From positions 1 through 64,000 of the forward strand of contig NZ_SSOA01000009.1 of assembly GCF_004801395.1 (NCBI RefSeq): a stretch of 64,000 nucleotides of DNA, given 5' to 3'. The position numbers and the translations under genes were made by a program. The notes beneath the pieces are model-generated. The model was not told the DNA's origin, did not search any database, and saw only the letters and a list, made by a program, of their open reading frames with translations. The stretch is from Gillisella terrae (GTDB lineage: Bacteria; Pseudomonadota; Alphaproteobacteria; Rhizobiales; Rhizobiaceae). Of the stretch, positions 46,343 to 53,600 are shown in pieces. The stretch's first letter is position 1; each line of letters begins with the position of its first letter.

Positions 46343-47024
46343 CACAAGCCTCCACTTCAAATTCGGCCGCTTCACCACCGCGACACCGCACCAATTCCAA
46401 CCGCCAGCGCGCCCGGCCAATGCCCGCCACCGGCAAGGGCGCTGACGGCACAAAATAGGTTCGCCAGCGGGTCACAGCCGCTGTGGGCTGACCAAAATCT
46501 GCCTCTCCTGAAGGATGCCGCCAACGCCTAAGCGCAATGCCAATGGTGCCGGAGCGTTCCGCTGCCAATTGCAGGCGGCGCGAAATCGTCATGGGCAGGC
46601 GGGCAATCTCGGCCACCACTGCACCAAGGCTGCCATGGCGCAGGCCTTCTTCAAAACACGACAGCAAGCTCTTTTCGTCACCCGCCTCAATGAAAATCAC
46701 CCGATCCGGCACAAGACCGGCCTGCTCCAGCGCAGGTGCAAACAAATCGCGCTGGGTGACGCACCACAACACCTTGCCGTTCACGCGCGCCGCAATGCCC
46801 GCCGCAAACAGAGCAGCCACCGACCCATGCACGGCATCGGCACCTCCACCCGCCACTTCATGCAGGGCTCCTAGGGCAAGCCCTCCACCAGGCAATTGCC
46901 GATCAATGCCAGCCACACCAAAGGGCAAGACATCGCGCACCCGGCCACTTTGCCCTTCCAGCGCCTGAACCTTGGCGCGAAGCGCAGTTAAAACCGGATT
47001 AGAGACACTATCCGCCATCCTCAA
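46257..47024 (-). CDS. imuA: ImuA, RecA-like mutasome subunit
   Basis: A 255-residue RecA/SulA-related protein. LPFGVAGIDRQLPGGGLALG (about 33-52) and LHEVAGGGADAVHGSVAALF correspond to the RecA core start, but the Walker A lysine is not conserved. It is the first gene of the imuA-imuB-dnaE2 operon. A LexA box lies 40 bases upstream, so it is SOS-induced. ATG 47018 is an alternative start two codons later. Confidence 0.92.
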   Translation of the reverse strand: MRMADSVSNPVLTALRAKVQALEGQSGRVRDVLPFGVAGIDRQLPGGGLALGALHEVAGGGADAVHGSVAALFAAGIAARVNGKVLWCVTQRDLFAPALEQAGLVPDRVIFIEAGDEKSLLSCFEEGLRHGSLGAVVAEIARLPMTISRRLQLAAERSGTIGIALRRWRHPSGEADFGQPTAAVTRWRTYFVPSAPLPVAGIGRARWRLELVRCRGGEAAEFEVEACDAQGHIAFPSKLVDRPAATKIARRFAAS

Positions 47025-47063
47025 AGGTCCCTTCTACACTTTCACGATCACCAGAACCTGAAT

Positions 47064-47078
47064 GTTCTTTATTTGTTC
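47064..47078 (-). promoter_or_regulatory. LexA (SOS) box of the imuA operon
   Basis: GTTC-TTTATTT-GTTC fits exactly the alphaproteobacterial LexA consensus GTTC-N7-GTTC, 40 bases before the imuA start. Confidence 0.85.
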
Positions 47079-47633
47079 CAATTGAGGATATGAGTCAATA
47101 CTGAAAATCATTCAGGAAATATCAAATCCTCTCGCGAACCTTTGTTCGGAAAGAAGGGCGCATCCACTGTAGAGAGGTTGATGGACATACAAACGTCGCC
47201 GGGTCTGAAAATGATAATAATCAAGACAAAAGAAAATAAGTAAGAACAACAAAAAATCTGCCGCACGAGTTATAACGACATAAAATAAAAATATTCGAAA
47301 TCAATTCATGATTGCGGATGCTATTATAGTTTTCAATGCTCACACCTCAATTTAATGCTTTTTTTTTGCGGCAAATTTGGATAAGTGAATTTCATTCATT
47401 TTTTGCGCACCACCATATTAAGAAGACATGTAGGATAAAAAGAACCGATGCGCACAAACACCAGACGACTCTCAATTTATGACGTCAAACCGATAGCAAC
47501 CATAAGCGATGGCGAATTTTATAAATCAACCTGAAATGCACTTCACGGTAGAGGTCTATTTAAGACCTTATGCAGTCAATAGAAAAACCACAGCGATCCT
47601 TTGGCAAATGACAAGCCAAAAGTCGTTGTTAGA

Positions 47634-47704
47634 GTTTGTCAGGGGAAAAGTGGAAGCCGGTTTTCCCCAAAAGACAAACTCCAGCAAAGAATTTTAGAGT
47701 CTGA
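47634..47704. repeat. Palindromic repeat, copy 2 (as at 17701)
   Basis: GTTTGTCAGGGGAAAAGTGG to AAGACAAAC, then TTTTAGAGTCTGACAA. It matches the copy in the transporter operon with a few changes; the second palindrome is cut short after its left arm. Confidence 0.75.
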
Positions 47705-47916
47705 CAACCAGAAAAATCCGGTTTCGCCATGATGAGATCCGAATATCGGCACTGCAATTTACACACCAAAGCCTGACATAGAGGGTTGTGGGGCACTCTA
47801 TGGAAAGCATTTCCAACGCGATCCTATGGCGACTTGCTTGCAACGTCGGAGCGAAAATGAACACCGATTTTCGTACAAATCCAATGCGACGACAAGGAAA
47901 TGGAGCGTTTCTCTAC

Positions 47917-48020
47917 TGCATAATTCCTTAAATCGGGATCGATTTAAGGAGAAAATTATGCAGCAGCTTAAAAGTGCTACAGCGTCCTTTGTGCGCCATA
48001 TTTAGTGAGAGGCGCTGTAG
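47917..48020 (+). repeat. Two-hairpin repeat, copy 3
   Basis: TGCATAATTCCTTAAATCGG begins the first hairpin, which closes with GAAAATTATGCAG; the second reads CTACAGCG ... CGCTGTAG. Length 104 bases, as in copies 2 and 4. Confidence 0.8.
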
Positions 48021-48138
48021 TCTGAGACAGACAAACGCCAGGGGGATGCATAACGAAAGACTGAGACTATTTTTGAGTTTCGATGAAACGATGAAATACG
48101 CTCGTCAAAGACGTCTCTAAGAAAAAATGGGGAGTTTC

Positions 48139-48552
48139 ATGTTTAAAATTGCGGGCTTAACGGATACGGAGAGATTTGAAGGCCTTGATCTGACAGGCGG
48201 CATGAGCAACTGGCTGATGCCTTATGGCGTTGTCGAAGAATGGTCGAGCAATCTTGGCAGCGGTGTATTAAAACTCAGCGCCTCGGCTGCATCTTTACAC
48301 GGCCTGCCCTGCATAGAGTGCGGATTATTAACGATGACCCGCCGCTACGATCAGCGCGACCGCAGTTCCGTGCTGGAACTGTTTGAAAAAGCAGCCACCA
48401 AGCCATCGTCGTTTTGCTTTTCAACCACCATCATCTCAGAAACACCCGACCAGATCCAAAGGCCGGTTTTCTGCATGGGACGCTCAATCGATTCAGGCAA
48501 ACCCTGCCCTGATTCCATCGTCGGCATCTTTATTTTCCCCAACGTCCATTAA
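48139..48552 (+). CDS. Hypothetical protein
   Basis: A 137-residue soluble protein without recognised domain. It has five cysteines (IECG, SSFCFS, FCMG, KPCPDS) and a hydrophobic end IVGIFIFPNVH; the TGGMSNWLMPYGVVEEW segment is distinctive. GGGGAG lies four bases before ATG 48139, which is preferred to the ATG at 48127. It stands alone next to a repeat-rich AT-rich region; a short hairpin (GCGGTTGCA ... TGCAACCGC, 48555-48579) just after the stop looks like a terminator, and this supports a real transcription unit. Confidence 0.65.
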   Translation: MFKIAGLTDTERFEGLDLTGGMSNWLMPYGVVEEWSSNLGSGVLKLSASAASLHGLPCIECGLLTMTRRYDQRDRSSVLELFEKAATKPSSFCFSTTIISETPDQIQRPVFCMGRSIDSGKPCPDSIVGIFIFPNVH

Positions 48553-48554
48553 AA

Positions 48555-48579
48555 GCGGTTGCAGTGAAAAATGCAACCG
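48555..48579 (+). terminator. Hairpin after the hypothetical gene
   Basis: GCGGTTGCA and TGCAACCGC pair around a short AGTGAAAAA-type loop, seven bases after the stop at 48552 and before the convergent L,D-transpeptidase gene. No long U-run is present. Confidence 0.45.
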
Positions 48580-48596
48580 CTTGCAACTGAAGCGCC

Positions 48597-49292
48597 TCAG
48601 CCGCCAAAAATGGTACGCAGAATATCAACGCCACGATCATCAAAGCTGACATCGCCCTGCTTGTTTCCCGGACCAATCACCACCACTTTGCTGCCAATAT
48701 CAGCGCGCTCGTAAAGATCCTGCACGTCCTTGTTGTTCATGCGAATGCAGCCGGAAGAGAGGTTCAACCCAATCGACCAAGGCTGATTGGTGCCGTGGAT
48801 GCGGAAAATCGTATCGCGATTGCCCTTATAGAGATACATGGCCCGTGCGCCCAAAGGATTGTCCGGCCCACCTTTTTGCACTTCTGGCAAAAAGTGACCA
48901 CGGCGGGCTTCACGGCTGCGCATTTCAGCGGGCGGACGCCAGCTTGGCCATTCTTCCTTGCGGCCAATCTTGACAACTCCCGACCAGCCAAAGCCTTCGC
49001 GGCCAACGCCGACACCATAGCGGATCGCCTTGTTATTGCCTTCAACAAGGTAGAGAAACTTATTGTTGGTATCGATGATAATCGTACCCGGAGCCTCATT
49101 GGTTACCAAACGCACCAGACGGCGCTTGAACTTGTCAGGAACCGGACGCTTCATCATCTCGCGCGTGACAACGCTGCTGGCCGTTGAATTGGCCGGATCA
49201 TCCACCCGCGGAGCCGCAGAGACGCTCACGGGCAAAGCAAGAACGGCTGTCATGGCAAAGGCCATGGCAGCATGGATCGCTGTTTTCTTCAT
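48597..49292 (-). CDS. L,D-transpeptidase (YkuD family), first copy
   Basis: A 231-residue periplasmic enzyme that forms 3-3 crosslinks in peptidoglycan or links lipoproteins to it. Signal peptide about 1-27 (ending VSAAP). The YkuD domain starts near GTIIIDTNNKFLYLVEGNNK and has the catalytic block RIHGTNQPWSIGLNLSSGCIRM, whose histidine and cysteine are the active residues. The start 49292 (MKKTAIH) is used because the signal peptide follows it; the longer frame has none. A close paralogue lies next upstream. Confidence 0.93.
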   Translation of the reverse strand: MKKTAIHAAMAFAMTAVLALPVSVSAAPRVDDPANSTASSVVTREMMKRPVPDKFKRRLVRLVTNEAPGTIIIDTNNKFLYLVEGNNKAIRYGVGVGREGFGWSGVVKIGRKEEWPSWRPPAEMRSREARRGHFLPEVQKGGPDNPLGARAMYLYKGNRDTIFRIHGTNQPWSIGLNLSSGCIRMNNKDVQDLYERADIGSKVVVIGPGNKQGDVSFDDRGVDILRTIFGG

Positions 49293-49404
49293 GCGCAGAT
49301 TCCCCCTTTGTATGATAGGATATTTACCAAAGTCACCTTCCGGCGCAAGCGAGCAAGGCCTGTCCACCCATAAATGGCCACAGAACAGCACTCTGGCACG
49401 GACA

Positions 49405-50229
49405 TTACATAACGATCACCTTGGTCCCCACCGGCACCCGCCCATAGAGATCGGTTACATCCTCATTGCGCATGCGGATACAGCCCGAGGATACGCCATA
49501 ACCAATCGTCCACGGCGCGTTGGTGCCGTGAATGCGATAAAGTGTTGATCCGAGATATAAGGCGCGCGCGCCCAGCGGATTTTCCGGCCCGCCCTCCATT
49601 TTGGCTGGCAAATAATGGCCTTTGGCCGCTTCACGCGTAATCATTTCCTGTGGCGGAATCCACTCTGGCCATTCGGCCTTGCGCGTTACGCGGTGCTCGC
49701 CTGCCCATTCAAAACCGGGCTTGCCCACGCCGACGCCATAGCGGCGAGCCATGCCATTGTCCATCACCAGATAGAGAAAGCGATTGTTGGTATCAATCAC
49801 CAATGTTCCCGGTTTTTCCTTGGTGTCATAGTGCACCACTTGCGGCAGAAATTGTGGTGCAATCGCCGTTGGTCTGCGCGCAGGCATGGCTGCTGCCTGC
49901 TCAATGGCGGGCCGAAGCGGGGCTGCCTCACGCGGATGTAGTGCTTGGGGACGAAATGCTTGGGGGGCTGCCGGATAGGTCTCGCGCACCGGCATCGGTG
50001 CCTGATAAACGGCACGCCGCTGATACACCACAGGCTGACGAACAGGCCGCTGAGCTTGATATGCGGGCTGCGACCTCACCCCCAGTTGCAACAACCACGG
50101 CGCGGCCAAATCCGGACTGACCATAACAGGCGGCCTTGCCTGATAACGATCATTCGCCATCCCTAAACCGGGCAAAAGCGAAACCACAAGGCAGGCACTC
50201 AACAAAAAACGGGACCGGGCCATCGACAT
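49405..50229 (-). CDS. L,D-transpeptidase (YkuD family), second copy
   Basis: A 274-residue paralogue of the neighbour. Signal peptide about 1-25 (GLGMAND), then a proline/glutamine-rich linker (RSQPAYQAQRPVRQPVVYQR) that could span peptidoglycan, then the YkuD domain with GTLVIDTNNRFLYLVMDNGM and the catalytic RIHGTNAPWTIGYGVSSGCIRM. The two genes are tandem and may differ in substrate or timing. ATG 50223 is an alternative start. Confidence 0.92.
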   Translation of the reverse strand: MSMARSRFLLSACLVVSLLPGLGMANDRYQARPPVMVSPDLAAPWLLQLGVRSQPAYQAQRPVRQPVVYQRRAVYQAPMPVRETYPAAPQAFRPQALHPREAAPLRPAIEQAAAMPARRPTAIAPQFLPQVVHYDTKEKPGTLVIDTNNRFLYLVMDNGMARRYGVGVGKPGFEWAGEHRVTRKAEWPEWIPPQEMITREAAKGHYLPAKMEGGPENPLGARALYLGSTLYRIHGTNAPWTIGYGVSSGCIRMRNEDVTDLYGRVPVGTKVIVM

Positions 50230-50422
50230 ACACTCACAACAAAACCGACAGGAATGAGATTTTCCCCACGTTTAAACCCTGCCACTTTGGGATTTTTGAA
50301 ATGGTAAACAAGCATTCATTAAACTTGTATCCATGCCGTAAACTGCGCAGCAAGGTTAGCAAGGGGTTGCGCGAAATGGTGAACAAAGAGTAAACATATC
50401 TCAACCACGGAGATTCGGGCGG

Positions 50423-51055
50423 ATGGACAACACAGGCTTGATTGCAGATGAGACAGGCGCGCTGCGCTGTTTTTGGCATGGCGGTTTGGCGGATTATCGC
50501 CGTTATCATGATGAAGAATGGGGCCACCCGGTCATCGATGATCACCGCCTGTTTGAGAAAATTTGCCTTGAAGGATTTCAATCCGGCCTGTCGTGGCTGA
50601 CGATCTTGCGAAAGCGCGATAATTTTCGGGCTGCTTTTGCCGGTTTTGATTTTGAAAAAGTCGCGCAATTTGATGACAATGACATTGCCCGCTGCCTTGC
50701 TGACACCGGCATTGTCCGCCATCGCGGCAAAATCACCTCAACCATCAACAATGCGCGCCGGGCCTTGGAAATAAAGGCCGAGTTTGGCTCACTGGCGCGG
50801 TATTTCTGGCGCTTCGAGCCGGGGCCTGAAGAGCGCCCGGCCACAATGGATTACGCCACTTTGCGCGCCAACCCCACCTCGCCCACTTCCATTCGGCTTT
50901 CCAAAGAGCTGAAAAAGCGCGGCTGGAGCTTTGTTGGCCCCACAACCGTCTATGCCTTCATGCAGGCCATGGGGCTGGTGAATGATCATATTGAGGGCTG
51001 CGTCTGCCGCGCCAAGGTGGAAGCCTTGCGCGGCAGCTTTGTGCGTCCAACTTAG
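50423..51055 (+). CDS. tag: DNA-3-methyladenine glycosylase I
   Basis: A 210-residue glycosylase removing 3-methyladenine from DNA. RCFWHGGLADYRRYHDEEWG (about 15-34) is the Tag signature with its zinc-binding cysteine and histidines. EGFQSGLSWLTILRKRDNFR (50-69) and SFVGPTTVYAFMQAMGLVNDH complete it, with the last HIEGC/C residues as zinc ligands. ATG 50423 follows GGCGGAT without a strong ribosome site. It is a single gene with upstream region shared with the L,D-transpeptidase promoter. Confidence 0.95.
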   Translation: MDNTGLIADETGALRCFWHGGLADYRRYHDEEWGHPVIDDHRLFEKICLEGFQSGLSWLTILRKRDNFRAAFAGFDFEKVAQFDDNDIARCLADTGIVRHRGKITSTINNARRALEIKAEFGSLARYFWRFEPGPEERPATMDYATLRANPTSPTSIRLSKELKKRGWSFVGPTTVYAFMQAMGLVNDHIEGCVCRAKVEALRGSFVRPT

Positions 51056-51065
51056 ATCGAACCGG

Positions 51066-51455
51066 CTATTTGCCGTGGGCCTTGAGCCAGGCCTTCATCA
51101 TGGCAATTTCGCCTTCCTGTGCCTTGATAATCTCTTCCGCAAGTTTGCGGATTTTCTCATCCTTGCCGTATTGCAGCTCAATCCTGGCCATGTCGATCGC
51201 GCCCTGATGGTGGCCAATCATGCCGCGAACAAAATCCACATCCGCATTTCCCGTCATCGAGATAGACATGGCCTTGTGCATCTTGGCATTGGCCTCCATG
51301 AAAGCAGCAGTGGACGGACTATCCGACTTGCCGTGCGATTTGCCACCCGCAGCCATTGGCATATCATGCTGCATTCCCGGCATTGTGTCTTCGGCCATCG
51401 CATAGGTGGAGGCAAGCAGCATTGAAGCCACAAAAATCAGCTTTTTCATCATCAT
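51066..51455 (-). CDS. DUF305 (CopM-like) secreted metal-binding protein
   Basis: A 129-residue protein with a signal peptide (to TYAMAED, about 22), then a His/Met-rich MPGMQHDMPM segment, and a DUF305 four-helix domain: FMEANAKMHKAMSISMTGNA, VDFVRGMIGHHQGAIDMARI and EGEIAMMKAWLKAHGK. The HHQGAIDMA motif and methionines bind copper in CopM. A small His/Cys-rich secreted protein is encoded just upstream on the same strand, so the pair may handle copper. ATG 51452 or 51449 are alternative starts. Confidence 0.85.
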   Translation of the reverse strand: MMMKKLIFVASMLLASTYAMAEDTMPGMQHDMPMAAGGKSHGKSDSPSTAAFMEANAKMHKAMSISMTGNADVDFVRGMIGHHQGAIDMARIELQYGKDEKIRKLAEEIIKAQEGEIAMMKAWLKAHGK

Positions 51456-51529
51456 CGTACCTTTTCAAGAAAGAGAATAGAATTCACAGATCCCGATGGT
51501 CATCAGGATCCTCATGCGGTTTCTATTGC

Positions 51530-51886
51530 TCAAGCCCGAGGCGGCGGCAGCAAAGGCTGGCTATTTTTTGAGAAAAGCTGATGGCCAAGCGCTGGTAAAG
51601 GCGCACCATGCAAAACCGCTCTTGCAGTAAACCCGCTCAAAACGGCTGGCAAAGTCAAACAGGCAGCACAATGGCCACAACCAAACATGCTGTGTTTGTC
51701 ACCACAATCGCGATGATGAGATGACAGGCTGTTGAAAGATGCGGCGCGATCATCTGCATGTCTATGCATCATCTGGCCTTGAGGGTGTGACGCCGAATTC
51801 ATCTCCTGCATAGCCATGCCATTCAGCGGCATGGCCCCATAGGCCAAAGCAGCAAAAATCAACATAAAACGCAGAAAAGCTCGCAT
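51530..51886 (-). CDS. Small secreted Cys/His-rich protein, possibly metal-related
   Basis: A 118-residue protein with an N-terminal signal (FMLIFAALAYGAMPLNGMAM), then a His/Met-rich stretch (HPQGQMMHRHADDRA, SSHHRDCGDKHSMF) and CGHCAACLTLPAVL. The pattern suggests binding of copper or zinc in the periplasm. No family was recognised with confidence. It lies 74 bases upstream of the DUF305 gene on the same strand. The ATG 51886 is preferred to a GTG six bases earlier. Confidence 0.65.
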   Translation of the reverse strand: MRAFLRFMLIFAALAYGAMPLNGMAMQEMNSASHPQGQMMHRHADDRAASFNSLSSHHRDCGDKHSMFGCGHCAACLTLPAVLSGFTARAVLHGAPLPALGHQLFSKNSQPLLPPPRA

Positions 51887-51923
51887 AGGCACAATCTACA
51901 GCAACGCCGTTTCGACACAAGCT

Positions 51924-51973
51924 TTTTCGACATAGGCGTTTTCTACACGGGCCTTTTCGACATAGGCGTTTTG
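51924..51973. repeat. Short tandem repeat
   Basis: TTTTCGACATAGGCGTTTT occurs twice with a 30-base period, preceded by a more diverged unit, in the gap between the metal-related gene and the HAD gene. Function unknown. Confidence 0.5.
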
Positions 51974-51989
51974 CGCCGCAGCTGCCCCC

Positions 51990-52691
51990 CTACTCAATCG
52001 ACGCAATTAACTCAGGCAGATCTTTTATCGTCGCAAGTTCGCGAAATCTGGGTGAGCTTTCGGGCTTTTCAACATGCTCCAGCACCCATGTCAGCTCGTG
52101 GGGAATGAACACGCCCCATGCCCCCACCGCCAAGGCGGGAACAATATCAGATTTCAGCGAATTGCCGACCATCATGGCGCGCTCCGGTTCATCGCCATGC
52201 TTGCAAAAAATCCGGCGATAGGTGGTGGCGTTTTTATCAGAGACAATCTCGACCGCATCAAAAAAATCACCAAGGCCGGATTGCGCCAGCTTGCGCTCCT
52301 GATCAAACAAATCGCCTTTGGTGATCAGCGCGAGAAAATAGCGCCCTGCCAATGATTCCAGCACATCACCAACGCCCGGCATGGTCTCGACCGGATGACT
52401 CAGGAGATCACGGCCAATGGCCAGAATCTCGCCAATCACCGCACCCGAGGCGCGACCCTCAGTAATATCCAGCGCCGTCTCGATCATGGAGAGCGTAAAG
52501 CCTTTGATGCCAAACCCGTAATAGGCAAGATTGCGCTTTTCTGCCTCCAGCAGGCGATCCGAAATCATTGAGGGTTCGGCATAATCAGCAAGAAGCGTGC
52601 GAAAATGCTCTTCTGTCAGCCGATAATAATGCTCGTTTTGCCAAAGCGTATCATCGGCATCAAGACCGATGGTGGTAAGCGCACGGGTCAT
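51990..52691 (-). CDS. HAD-superfamily hydrolase
   Basis: A 233-residue HAD enzyme. Motif I is IGLDADDTLWQNEHYY (about 8-23), the lid follows, motif II is LALITKGDL near 118 and motif III/IV AMMVGNSLKSDIVPALAVGA near 172-191. It is probably a small-molecule phosphatase; substrate unreadable. Start at 52691. Confidence 0.88.
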   Translation of the reverse strand: MTRALTTIGLDADDTLWQNEHYYRLTEEHFRTLLADYAEPSMISDRLLEAEKRNLAYYGFGIKGFTLSMIETALDITEGRASGAVIGEILAIGRDLLSHPVETMPGVGDVLESLAGRYFLALITKGDLFDQERKLAQSGLGDFFDAVEIVSDKNATTYRRIFCKHGDEPERAMMVGNSLKSDIVPALAVGAWGVFIPHELTWVLEHVEKPESSPRFRELATIKDLPELIASIE

Positions 52692-52721
52692 TGTCTCATC
52701 CTGTCTTCTGAGAGGGTGAGT

Positions 52722-53477
52722 TTATCGTGCAATCACCTTATGGACAATTCGGTAATCCTTGCTTTCTTCGCCCAGCGGCACCACCGGCCAATCCCAAGCA
52801 GCAGCAGGCTCAGGCACATCAACGCCAAACAGCAGATCGGTTTGTTCATGCAGTTTGCCGGTGCGGTCAATCACCTCAAAGGCAATATCGGTGACAAGGC
52901 AGGTTTTGGCAGCCACTTGCGCCAATCCATCCAGATGGGCACGGATTAATTGCGGCAAACAATCCTCAGGCATGGTGCCGGATGGCTCTTTATCAAGCTG
53001 CTTTTTCGCCCCCATGGCAATCTGCGATAAAAGATTGGCTGAGATAACAAAATCAAGCCAGGGAACCCGCCTTAGAAAATCAAGCGGCTCTGGCACCTTC
53101 TCCGCCTTCACATTGTCATAACCGGAAAGATCACGCTCAACGAAGTTGACGTTTTTCAATCCCTTTGCCGCCACCCAACTGCGCACGCTGGCCACATGCA
53201 CCAAATCGACCAACACCACATGATCAAAAGCGCGCGCAAGCTCGACAATCGGCACATCACGCAACAGGCCAGAGCCAAGCACCACCACCGTGCGGCGCAT
53301 GTCTATCTGCGATGCGGCAGCCAAAATGGCCCGTTTGGTGTTTTGCTCATGCTCGGCCCAGTCTTTCGCACAGCGCCGCGCGCGGGACCACAGATTGACA
53401 GAATAGCGGATATGGGGCCGGTTTTGTGGCTGTGTCACCCGCCATGTGGCGGCATATTGCAGGGCTTCGAGGATCAT
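52722..53477 (-). CDS. Conserved hypothetical protein with Rossmann-type (SAM-binding-like) fold
   Basis: A 251-residue protein. After an N-terminal segment with NLWSRARRCAKDWAEHEQNT comes a nucleotide-binding-like motif (RRTVVVLGSGLLRDVPIVEL, about 62-81) followed by VVLVDLVHVASVR, which is the pattern of class I methyltransferases (glycine loop, then an acidic residue at the end of the second strand). No catalytic motif was recognised, so methyltransferase activity is only suggested. It lies 30 bases upstream of the HAD gene, on the same strand, so it probably shares its transcript. Confidence 0.7.
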   Translation of the reverse strand: MILEALQYAATWRVTQPQNRPHIRYSVNLWSRARRCAKDWAEHEQNTKRAILAAASQIDMRRTVVVLGSGLLRDVPIVELARAFDHVVLVDLVHVASVRSWVAAKGLKNVNFVERDLSGYDNVKAEKVPEPLDFLRRVPWLDFVISANLLSQIAMGAKKQLDKEPSGTMPEDCLPQLIRAHLDGLAQVAAKTCLVTDIAFEVIDRTGKLHEQTDLLFGVDVPEPAAAWDWPVVPLGEESKDYRIVHKVIAR

Positions 53478-53600
53478 GAAAAGCCTCTAGCACAGCCGAG
53501 GCACATCAACCAGTCTTCGCCCTTGCCGCTCAAGGCTTCATCCACTATGACATGCGGAAAATAGTCCGTCTGACATTCTTATCCAACATGCGGTGCCATC

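Larger units (their letters stand above)
47079..48138. other. AT-rich gene-free region with repeats
   Basis: Over a kilobase with no convincing gene. Bases 47100-47480 are visibly AT-rich (runs such as AAATAAAAATATTC and TTTTTTTTT), unlike the rest of the window. A short open frame at 47509-47697 reads into a repeat and has no ribosome site. Two repeats occupy 47634-47704 and 47917-48020. The AT-rich part may be a remnant of acquired DNA or carry promoters for unknown small RNAs. Confidence 0.5.

Noticed and set aside
47509..47697. 62-residue open frame
   Set aside because: Its second half is repeat sequence and there is no ribosome site.
51901..51975. Short tandem repeats as a CRISPR array
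   Set aside because: Only two good units, no unique spacers of constant length and no cas genes.
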